31,540 nucleotides of DNA, taken from NCBI GenBank assembly GCA_002731665.1, contig PCCJ01000017.1, forward strand, positions 1 to 31,540, read 5' to 3'. Below are positions 26,068 to 31,540 of this stretch, in pieces. This DNA is from Actinomycetota bacterium (GTDB taxonomy: Bacteria; Actinomycetota; Acidimicrobiia; Acidimicrobiales; Poriferisodaliceae). The first letter of the stretch is position 1, and the number at the start of each line of letters is the position of its first letter. A program made the position numbers and the translations under genes. The notes below the pieces were generated by a model, which ran no database searches, was not told where the DNA came from, and was given only the letters and a program-made list of their open reading frames with translations.

Positions 26068-26631
26068 TTATATTTTTCCACTTAAATCGAACGATGGAGC
26101 TAATGTCTCTTCTCCTTCGTCCCAGTTAGCTGGACAAACTTCGTTAGGGTGGTCTCGCACGTATTGAGCAGCCTTAACCTTACGAAGTAACTCAGTTGCG
26201 TTACGGCCGATGCCATCAGCAGACATTTCTATAACCTGTATTACTCCGTCAGGGTCAATTACGAATGTCGCACGATCTGCCAGGCCATCCTCTTCAATCA
26301 TTACGTCAAAAGAGCGACAAAGGGCTCCAGTTGGGTCTCCCATCATTGGGAAAGCTACTTTCCCAACTTTGTCGGAAGATCCGTGCCAAGCCTTATGAGT
26401 GTGATGCGTATCCGTTGAGACCGAATAGATCTCAACACCCATTGACTTGAATTGATTATATCTCTCTGCTAAATCTTCTAGCTCTGTTGGGCACACGAAA
26501 GTAAAGTCGGCTGGGTAGAAAAACAAGACAGACCAATTATTTACAAGATTCTCCTGAGAGATATCTACAAATTCATTTTCATAAAATGCTTTCGCTGTGA
26601 ACGGTTGAACAGTAGAACCAATGAGTGACAT
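26068..26631 (-). CDS. ahpC: Alkyl hydroperoxide reductase subunit C (2-Cys peroxiredoxin)
   Basis: It reduces hydrogen and organic peroxides. The 187-residue product has the peroxidatic Cys47 in FTFVCPTE, the conserved Arg120 (LADRATFVID) and the resolving Cys166 in HPNEVCPANW, so it is a typical AhpC/Prx1-type enzyme. ATG at 26631 is chosen because GAAAGG stands seven bases upstream; TTG at 26634 is less likely. It is the first gene of an ahpCF operon. A DtxR/IdeR-like palindrome lies about 84 bases upstream, so iron- or manganese-responsive control is possible. With Ni-SOD next door it would remove the peroxide that the dismutase makes. Confidence 0.96.
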   Translation of the reverse strand: MSLIGSTVQPFTAKAFYENEFVDISQENLVNNWSVLFFYPADFTFVCPTELEDLAERYNQFKSMGVEIYSVSTDTHHTHKAWHGSSDKVGKVAFPMMGDPTGALCRSFDVMIEEDGLADRATFVIDPDGVIQVIEMSADGIGRNATELLRKVKAAQYVRDHPNEVCPANWDEGEETLAPSFDLSGKI

Positions 26632-26638
26632 CAAAGTG

Positions 26639-26644
26639 CCTTTC
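26639..26644 (-). promoter_or_regulatory. Shine-Dalgarno site of ahpC
   Basis: On the minus strand GAAAGG lies seven bases before the ATG at 26631 and favours it over the TTG immediately upstream. Confidence 0.5.
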
Positions 26645-26710
26645 TTGTACTTTTTTTTCTGCCAGGTGTTACAGAAATCTTGAAAACATGAATAGGAGTG
26701 CCATACATAA

Positions 26711-26727
26711 TTAGTTAGGCAACCTAA
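26711..26727. promoter_or_regulatory. DtxR/IdeR-like operator upstream of ahpC
   Basis: TTAGTTAGGCAACCTAA contains a perfect TTAGG-N3-CCTAA core (26715-26727) and resembles the 19-base iron box TTAGGTTAGSCTAACCTAA with one base missing from each half. It lies 84 bases before the ahpC start and adjoins TAATTATGTAT on the minus strand, a possible -10 region. Binding by an iron- or manganese-sensing DtxR-family repressor is inferred; the altered spacing is a real doubt. Confidence 0.4.
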
Positions 26728-27227
26728 TCTTTATCGGACTTTCGCAATGATATCGAATCTCCAACTTTTAACCTATCGCCGGATCATGAACTTGCGAACA
26801 ATAATATTGATAGGGCAGGCAATTCAAAGAGAGGGCGCGAACAAATGCCAATTGGAAAGCAATATTGACGATGAGGCCAGCACTCCAATTCTCTACTTCC
26901 TTGACAGCAGCACAAAATTAGCGGCAGTCCCTGCAACAATGAGAAAGTAATCAGGTTTTAGCTTTCTGGGGACCACCAGTCTCAAAACCTTTCAGAAACA
27001 TGTATTGAAATTAATGTGAATTCCCCGCACCATATATACATGCTGAAACTTTGCTAAACCTCGACTACGAAGGTGGTATGTCATGTCAAGCCCGAGCAAG
27101 TTGTGTCAAACCGATCCTGGGGATGAAATCGTCTGTCGAGATAGAAGGCACTCTCTTTCGCTATAAAAGTTCATTCTCTTGAAATATCAAGTATTGCTTT
27201 TAGAGCACCGGTTATTTGGTCACACAC

Positions 27228-28622
27228 ATGCTCGTCAAGAGCGATAATGGATTCGTGACTGTACGAGCTGTTTTCGAAAATGACACCTACTGCTATCTAG
27301 ATTGCACCTCGCTACCTAACTCATGCGACATTGTATTTTCTAATGGCGCCGCTGCTGAAGCCGCAGGCTACATGCCTTGCATTGACTGCCGACCTCCGTT
27401 ATGTGGTGAAGCCTTCATCATCCACAGTGCTCCCCCTTCAGTCTCAACTGCGCTTAGTCTGATTAGAGAAGGATTTCTCCACACTCAATCGGAGGAAAGG
27501 CTCGCTATTCGAGTTGGAGTAAGCCGCTCGCAGTTGAGTCGCTTAATGATGCAACATCTAGGGGCAAGCCCAATTCAAATCGCTCGTTTCCGGCAGACTC
27601 AATTCGTTCGCCAGCTCACAACAGAAACCTCTCTTGATGGACAAGCTGTCGCTCGCGCAGCGGGACTTACCGGGCAACATTTAGATCGACTCGCTATCAA
27701 GGCGTGGGGGCACCCTATCAACGATTCAAAACCGAACCCGACATCGCGTAGTTTGAATTCTTCAATCAAGCTATTACTCAAATATGTCCGGCCCTATTCC
27801 TTCAACCAGCTGTTACAGCATTTACGTTCGCGGGTAACGCCCGGTATCGAAGAAGTTACGGATAGTGGTTCATATCGCAGAGTAGTGAGCCATAAAGGAA
27901 AAGCGCGAATCATCGAAGTAAGCGACGCCAACGATGAGCAACACCTTGCCGTGCAAGTCCATTCAGCAAGCTACGACAACCTTATTGACGATATGGAACG
28001 GTTACGCACCCTTCTTGCTATCGACGAAGACCCCAACCCAACAGTGACCCATCTATTAAACGACCATCTCGTTGGTAGATCAGTTGCGAAGCAGCCTTGG
28101 TTGCGCGTTCCTCGTTGCTGGGACCCTTTTGAAACATCAGTTCGAATAATCGTTGGACAACAAATTTCAGTAGCGGCGGCCACGACCATCGCAGGCAGAA
28201 TCGCTCATACACTCGGAGCGGAGGTATCCCCCGGCGGCCCGCTTAACCGAGTCTTTCCGCCCGCCGCTGTACTCGCTGAAGCTAATCTCAAAGGATTCGG
28301 CTTGACTGACAAACGGGCAATGACCTTACGGCACTTCGCCACAGCGGTAGCTGACGGTAGCCTGGACCTTAGGCTTACCGGTGCAATCGAGGAAGTTATC
28401 TCACGGTGGTGCACCCTTCCAGGCATAGGACCCTGGACCGCCCACATGGCCGCAATGCGAGTACTTCGCCACAATGACGCGATGCCTTCGTCTGATTTAG
28501 GCATACGGCGTAACGCGAGCAGACTTCTGGGAAGCTCAATTAGCAGCAAAGAGTTAGATGATCGCTCAGGCTCATGGCGACCGTTTAGGTCATGGGCGAT
28601 GCAACACCTTTGGGAGCAGTAA
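27228..28622 (+). CDS. Ada-AlkA fusion: methyl-phosphotriester sensor and 3-methyladenine DNA glycosylase
   Basis: This DNA alkylation-repair protein is built in three parts (464 residues from ATG 27228). First comes an Ada-type zinc domain with Cys22-x3-Cys26 and Cys51-x2-Cys54 (PCIDCRPP); Cys22 matches the methyl-accepting Ada cysteine. An AraC-like helix-turn-helix follows (about 75-165, RVGVSRSQLSRLMMQHLGASP). Last is an AlkA glycosylase (about 200-464) with VGQQISVAAA, the hairpin LPGIGPWTAHMA and the catalytic Asp423 (PSSDLG). The order matches mycobacterial Ada-AlkA (Rv1317c-type). No O6-methylguanine methyltransferase domain is present. The N-terminus before Cys22 is about ten residues shorter than usual. 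A TTG at 27216 is an alternative start. It may regulate itself through the helix-turn-helix. Confidence 0.92.
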   Translation: MLVKSDNGFVTVRAVFENDTYCYLDCTSLPNSCDIVFSNGAAAEAAGYMPCIDCRPPLCGEAFIIHSAPPSVSTALSLIREGFLHTQSEERLAIRVGVSRSQLSRLMMQHLGASPIQIARFRQTQFVRQLTTETSLDGQAVARAAGLTGQHLDRLAIKAWGHPINDSKPNPTSRSLNSSIKLLLKYVRPYSFNQLLQHLRSRVTPGIEEVTDSGSYRRVVSHKGKARIIEVSDANDEQHLAVQVHSASYDNLIDDMERLRTLLAIDEDPNPTVTHLLNDHLVGRSVAKQPWLRVPRCWDPFETSVRIIVGQQISVAAATTIAGRIAHTLGAEVSPGGPLNRVFPPAAVLAEANLKGFGLTDKRAMTLRHFATAVADGSLDLRLTGAIEEVISRWCTLPGIGPWTAHMAAMRVLRHNDAMPSSDLGIRRNASRLLGSSISSKELDDRSGSWRPFRSWAMQHLWEQ

Positions 28623-28689
28623 TTATCCTTGCCATTGAGCGGCACCAAGTTGCTACCATCTGCTCAATTCCAGATGTAGCTACCGGCCA

Positions 28690-28713
28690 ACAAGTAACAA
28701 ATAGGCTACTTGT
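28690..28713. terminator. Possible hairpin after ada-alkA
   Basis: ACAAGTA and TACTTGT pair over seven bases around a ten-base loop, about 70 bases after the ada-alkA stop. There is no run of T, so it is a weak candidate beside the stronger hairpin at 28745. Confidence 0.25.
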
Positions 28714-28744
28714 AATCATTAGACAATTAACGATTCAACAACGA

Positions 28745-28762
28745 GCCGCCCTTCGGGGCGGT
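28745..28762. terminator. Bidirectional terminator hairpin with TTCG loop
   Basis: CCGCCC-TTCG-GGGCGG, six G-C pairs plus a G-T pair around an extra-stable tetraloop, lies between the converging ada-alkA and lipoprotein genes. T-rich stretches follow loosely on both strands (CTATTGTCGTTT on +, CGTTGTTGAAT on -), so it could serve both. Confidence 0.6.
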
Positions 28763-28775
28763 CTATTGTCGTTTG

Positions 28776-28793
28776 CAGCCCTGGGACAATCAA
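28776..28793. repeat. 18-base direct repeat, copy 1
   Basis: CAGCCCTGGGACAATCAA recurs exactly at 29170-29187. This copy covers the stop codon and the bases just past the small lipoprotein gene (minus strand). Confidence 0.7.
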
Positions 28794-29116
28794 CCCCCGT
28801 CGACGTCATTACCCTTAGGCGCATAGTTTCCAGTCTTCGACGCAGCATCACACCGATCGCGAAGGGCGAGGCGGAGGTCGCGACGGAGGTCGTCGAGGCG
28901 GTCGCGGAGGTCGAGGCTATAGAGGCGATCGAGGAGGTCCAGTTCGATGCGATCGAGGAATTCGCAGTCGGCTTCGCTAGGACCGTCAGACGCATGCAGC
29001 CCTGGCGCACCGTTTTTTACAAGGCTTTCGACCTGAACGTCATCATCTGAACCGCATCCAGTAATAGTGAACATAGATGTGACCAAAAGGGTCATAGCCA
29101 AAAAGGTTCGCTTCAC
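28790..29116 (-). CDS. Small lipoprotein with Leu/Arg/Asp-rich repeat region
   Basis: I know no family for this 108-residue protein. The N-terminus is a clear lipoprotein signal: MKR, a hydrophobic stretch FLAMTLLVTSMF, then the lipobox TITGC with Cys at about residue 21, followed by GSDDD, so the mature protein would be membrane-anchored on the outer face. Residues about 54-88 are low-complexity, alternating Leu with Asp/Arg (DLLDRL, DLRDRLDDLRRDL), and would form an amphipathic helix or coiled coil. It starts at GTG; AGGAG is 17 bases upstream, rather far. In phase with it, behind a TAG, lies an acidic frame with no start codon. It is convergent with ada-alkA. Confidence 0.6.
   Translation of the reverse strand: MKRTFLAMTLLVTSMFTITGCGSDDDVQVESLVKNGAPGLHASDGPSEADCEFLDRIELDLLDRLYSLDLRDRLDDLRRDLRLALRDRCDAASKTGNYAPKGNDVDGG
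28861..28975. repeat. Low-complexity GGAGGTCG-type tract
   Basis: The + strand shows many copies of short GAGGTCG/GAGGCGGTCG words in a row. On the minus strand this codes for the Leu-Asp-Arg-rich repeat of the small lipoprotein. Such tracts change length easily by slippage. Confidence 0.55.
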
Positions 29117-29140
29117 ATCGGTAAAGCTATCCGCTCCTAT

Positions 29141-29329
29141 CTACAACGCAGATAAAAAGTGCTTTAAGTCAGCCCTGGGACAATCAATTTTTAGCGCTGC
29201 CGAGGGGTCGTCGAAGTCGTCAATTTCGTCGTCGATGCGGAGGTCCTTGTCGCTGCCGAGGCCATCTACGAAAGTCCAGGTAGCTTGGCTGATTAATACC
29301 TTGACACACCCGCTCTTGTCTGCACGACG
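29141..29329 (-). pseudogene. Acidic open frame without a start codon (possible gene remnant)
   Basis: On the minus strand, 62 codons run open from just after a TAG inside the terminator hairpin to a TAG at 29141-29143. They contain no ATG, GTG or usable TTG. The product would be Asp-rich (GLGSDKDLRIDDEIDDFDD) and end in CPRADLKHFLSAL. It is in the same phase as the lipoprotein gene that follows 24 bases later and contains the second copy of the 18-base repeat. It may be a decayed 3' part of a duplicated gene, or chance. Confidence 0.25.
29170..29187. repeat. 18-base direct repeat, copy 2
   Basis: This is an exact copy of CAGCCCTGGGACAATCAA at 28776, 394 bases away. It lies in the acidic open frame with no start codon, in a different phase from copy 1 relative to the minus-strand coding. 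Confidence 0.7.
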
Positions 29330-29350
29330 CTAGAGCGGGTGTGTTAAAAT
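29304..29350 (+). terminator. Strong 12-base-pair hairpin, probable terminator
   Basis: ACACACCCGCTC (29304-29315) and GAGCGGGTGTGT (29333-29344) pair perfectly around a 17-base loop, followed on the + strand by TAAAATTTTC. It has the form of a factor-independent terminator, but no + strand gene ends close by, so it may shield the lipoprotein gene or the DUF1330 remnant from read-through. Confidence 0.55.
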
Positions 29351-29416
29351 TTTCATTGGGAATCTATCCCTTCAGTGCAGGATTCGATTTAGTTTCGAGA
29401 TTAAGAAGAGCCCAAC

Positions 29417-29708
29417 ATGCCTAAGGCTTGCGTATTAGGACGCTAAAAATTACTGACCTGAATGCTATGAGTCCACATCTGGAAGCTTTAGAAAAACAGT
29501 AACTGATAATAGAGGCAGCTACTTAGTTCGAGGAGGCAAACAGCACTACACAGTGGGGAGCCTGAACCCAGTGGCAGTAGTCTTGGAATTTCCAAATAGT
29601 GACGCTGCGATTAGTTGGAAAAATTCTTGTGGCTACGAAAATATTTTAAGCTTCAGACCTGACAACTCTGAAGGCCCTCTAACTATCTGCGACGGCGTCG
29701 AGCTTTGA
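29417..29708 (+). pseudogene. DUF1330 family protein, broken by two frameshifts
   Basis: The frame opened by ATG 29417 (MPKACVLGR) stops at TAA 29444. Reading on in the next phase gives KITD, and in the third phase ECYES, then FRKTVTDNRGSYLVRGG, VVLEFPNSDAAISWKNS and a natural end ICDGVEL at TGA 29706. Joined, this is about 98 residues and matches DUF1330 (dimeric alpha/beta-barrel) throughout: the M-K-x-h-V-x-G-x-h-K-h-T-D-P start, RYLVRGG, and hhhEFPs-x-tAxxWxxS. One missing base near 29444 and one near 29458 explain everything. AAGAG lies six bases before the ATG. It is either a recent pseudogene or the product of sequencing/assembly errors. Function of the family is not settled. Confidence 0.8.
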
Positions 29709-29813
29709 AAATCTAATTGACCTAGCGAACAATCTAGAGAGCAACTACCGAAACATTTTCGAGAACTCCTGAACTTCAGGGCACTCTCAAGGCAATACTG
29801 TCAGAATACCTAT

Positions 29814-31400
29814 ATGTCGGACTCCATGAACACGATTGACGGCCTACTACGAAGCGCTGCTCTAGAGCGAAACAACGAAGTTGCTTTAGCTGACGCCCCC
29901 AACCGTGCTGATTTTTTTGAGGGAAATAGCCAGCAGTGGACATGGAGCGAAGTCAATTCAATTGTTCAATCATTAGCTACTCAACTCCACAATCGTGGTG
30001 TTAGGGCTGGCAGCTCGATTGGCATTCAGCTTCCCAATGTTTGTGAACTCGTTTTCACCATCCTTGCATGCATCAGGATTGGCGCTGTTGCCGTTCCTTT
30101 TCCAATTCAACATCGAAATCATGAGCTGCGCTCAGGATTATCATCTGCTCAAATTCAGCTGTTCGTTACTGCTAACCGTTCTGACAGAACCGACCAAGTC
30201 AAGACGGTGGCAGCACTCCTTGCAGAATTCGAAAATATTAAACTCGCAACATTCGGCGCGGATGCAGGAGAAGCTAATCTTCATCTGACTCCGGAGCCAG
30301 CAGAAGACAAAGCTTACGATCATGCTTCGTCAGACGATATTGCGACTATCTGTTGGACGTCCGGAACGACCGGCGTACCAAAAGGGGTGCCACGCACTCA
30401 CTCCATGTGGCTAGCGTCAAGCAGAGTCCAAGTAGACGAACTAGCCATTTCCTCTAGTGATAATATCTTGTGTCCATTTCCCGTAGTCAATATGGCTGGC
30501 ATAGGGGGAATGCTTATGCCCTGGTTGACTGTCGGAGCATCGTTATTTCTGCACCAGCCATTAGATCTCACAGTTTTTTTAAAGCAGATCGAAACTGAGG
30601 GAATCACCTACACAGTAGCGCCCCCACCGCTCCTAAATATGCTACTCAGGAACGAAGAATTACTTAACTCTGTTGACTTATCTAGCATCCGAGTAATTTC
30701 TTCTGGGTCTGCGCCTTTAGATCCGTGGATGGTAAAAGGTTGGCAGGATCGCAACATAGAAATCGTAAATGTCTTTGGCTCTAACGAAGGCGCTGCGCTT
30801 CTTTCTACAATGCGATCGGTACCGGATCCCGAAGAGCGGGCTCGGTTTTTTCCACAACCGAACCGACAAGGTATTTCTATACGAATCGTTGACTTTGACA
30901 CAGAACAAGAAATCGCTGAGTCTGGACGCCCTGGTGAGTTGCGATTCGCGGGCCCCACAGTATTCTCTGGCTACCTACAATCATCTGGTGATGAATTTGA
31001 TACCAATGGCTACTATAAAACTGGCGACATTTTCCAGTGGGCTGATACTAATACCTCAAGTAGGCTCCTTCAGTTCGTTGATCGAGCGAAAGACATCATT
31101 ATTCGCGGAGGAATGAACATTTCGGCTGCTGAGGTTGAATCATTAATAGCTTCACATCAAGATGTTCTTGAGTGCGCAGTTGTATCTTTCCCTGATCCTG
31201 ATTTGGGAGAAAAGGTTGGAGTGTTCGTTGTACCTATTAAAGGCACAAGCCCACGCTTGCCTGAGCTTGTTGATTTTTTGAAGTCACTTGAAATAGCTAG
31301 TTACAAGCTTCCCGAGCGCCTTGAAATAGTTGATGCCCTTCCAAGAAATGCAGTCGGAAAAGTTACAAAATCAGATTTGAGAGAGATGTGGCGCACTTAG
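29814..31400 (+). CDS. AMP-dependent acyl-CoA synthetase/ligase
   Basis: It activates a carboxylic acid with ATP and joins it to CoA. The 528-residue protein of the ANL superfamily has the P-loop-like ICWTSGTTGVPKG (about 180-192), the VNVFGSNEGA motif (usually Y-G-x-T-E; here SNE), the NGYYKTGD hinge-region motif, the DRAKDIIIRGGMNI stretch and a C-terminal catalytic lysine in PRNAVGKVTK (about Lys518). The replacement of the usual Thr by Asn in the GxTE motif is mild. No membrane segment is seen. It could activate acids released by the upstream oxygenase island, but it is 7 kb away and the substrate is unknown. The start has no clear ribosome site; ATG 29826 is an alternative. Confidence 0.93.
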   Translation: MSDSMNTIDGLLRSAALERNNEVALADAPNRADFFEGNSQQWTWSEVNSIVQSLATQLHNRGVRAGSSIGIQLPNVCELVFTILACIRIGAVAVPFPIQHRNHELRSGLSSAQIQLFVTANRSDRTDQVKTVAALLAEFENIKLATFGADAGEANLHLTPEPAEDKAYDHASSDDIATICWTSGTTGVPKGVPRTHSMWLASSRVQVDELAISSSDNILCPFPVVNMAGIGGMLMPWLTVGASLFLHQPLDLTVFLKQIETEGITYTVAPPPLLNMLLRNEELLNSVDLSSIRVISSGSAPLDPWMVKGWQDRNIEIVNVFGSNEGAALLSTMRSVPDPEERARFFPQPNRQGISIRIVDFDTEQEIAESGRPGELRFAGPTVFSGYLQSSGDEFDTNGYYKTGDIFQWADTNTSSRLLQFVDRAKDIIIRGGMNISAAEVESLIASHQDVLECAVVSFPDPDLGEKVGVFVVPIKGTSPRLPELVDFLKSLEIASYKLPERLEIVDALPRNAVGKVTKSDLREMWRT

Positions 31401-31540
31401 GAAAGCATCGACCTTTGGAGTGCTGTGGCGCATCGAGCACATGACGCTTTCTTGCGTGGGAGGCTCATTTCAGACTGCCAACCCAGCACGCCTAGCTACC
31501 GAACACTGCAGATGGCGACCACCAAGAACAGGAACACGAA
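31401..31540 (+). other. Right-edge sequence, possible start of another gene
   Basis: After the acyl-CoA synthetase stop, a frame from GTG 31425 (with GGAG four bases ahead) stays open to the edge for 38 codons, reading AHRAHDAFLRGRLISDC and on. I cannot identify it, and 38 open codons can occur by chance. Confidence 0.2.

Larger units (their letters stand above)
26632..27227. other. Long non-coding spacer between ahpC and ada-alkA
   Basis: These 596 bases hold the ahpC leader, a DtxR-like dyad (26711-26727) and the upstream region of the Ada-AlkA gene. No gene of known family was seen. Two very short frames exist: a 16-codon peptide on the minus strand starting at about 27002, and 27 codons on the + strand at 27083-27166 with AAGGTGG six bases upstream. 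Neither is long enough to call. Confidence 0.5.

Noticed and set aside
28592..29050. A + strand open frame of about 150 codons rich in Glu-Val-Ala across the GAGGTCG tract
   Set aside because: It starts inside ada-alkA, crosses the terminator hairpin, and is opposite a frame with a clear lipoprotein signal. The repeat composition keeps several phases open at once.

Overview
The window is about 46-48 % G+C by eye and tightly packed. It looks like a bacterial chromosome segment from a free-living aerobic actinobacterium, probably a marine planktonic Acidimicrobiia-type lineage. The case rests on gene content: two luciferase-like (LLM) flavin/F420 oxidoreductases, a Ddn-type F420H2-dependent reductase, a mycobacterial-style Ada-AlkA fusion, a Ni-superoxide dismutase with its SodX protease, a DtxR-like box, and frequent TTG/GTG starts with weak Shine-Dalgarno sites. 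Chloroflexota of the SAR202 type also carry many of these oxygenases and cannot be excluded from sequence reading alone.

Layout. (1) 1-4957 is mostly core metabolism: a partial phytanoyl-CoA dioxygenase, argininosuccinate synthase (argG), a divergent M20 deacylase, and a SAM-recycling pair, ahcY-deoD. The AhcY is of the short archaeal type and has altered base-binding residues. (2) 5123-22590 is an oxygenase-rich accessory or catabolic island in short operons on alternating strands. It holds two LLM enzymes, a PhzS-like FAD monooxygenase, an F420H2-type reductase, a carboxymuconolactone-decarboxylase-like protein, a crotonase, a 14-helix MFS exporter, an Rv2258c-like methyltransferase, a PhyH dioxygenase, a VOC protein, a ThrH-type phosphatase, an SDR and a two-domain alpha/beta hydrolase. 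It ends in a + strand run of carotenoid-cleavage oxygenase, an unrecognised propeller-like protein and a Baeyer-Villiger monooxygenase. (3) 22624-26631 is a reactive-oxygen island: a NicO-type Ni/Co transporter, Ni-SOD (sodN), SodX protease, AhpF and AhpC. (4) 27228-31540 holds an Ada-AlkA DNA-repair fusion, a small repeat-rich lipoprotein next to degenerate sequence, a twice-frameshifted DUF1330 pseudogene and an acyl-CoA synthetase.

How the genes may work together. Cleavage of a polyene or stilbene by the carotenoid oxygenase gives an aldehyde or ketone. The Baeyer-Villiger enzyme can turn a ketone into an ester, the hydrolase can open it, the SDR can oxidise the alcohol, and the acyl-CoA synthetase and crotonase can feed the acid into beta-oxidation. 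This route is inference from neighbourhood and family chemistry. The Ni-SOD/AhpCF block would remove the superoxide and peroxide that flavin oxygenases leak. No tRNA, rRNA, CRISPR array, transposase or phage gene was seen.
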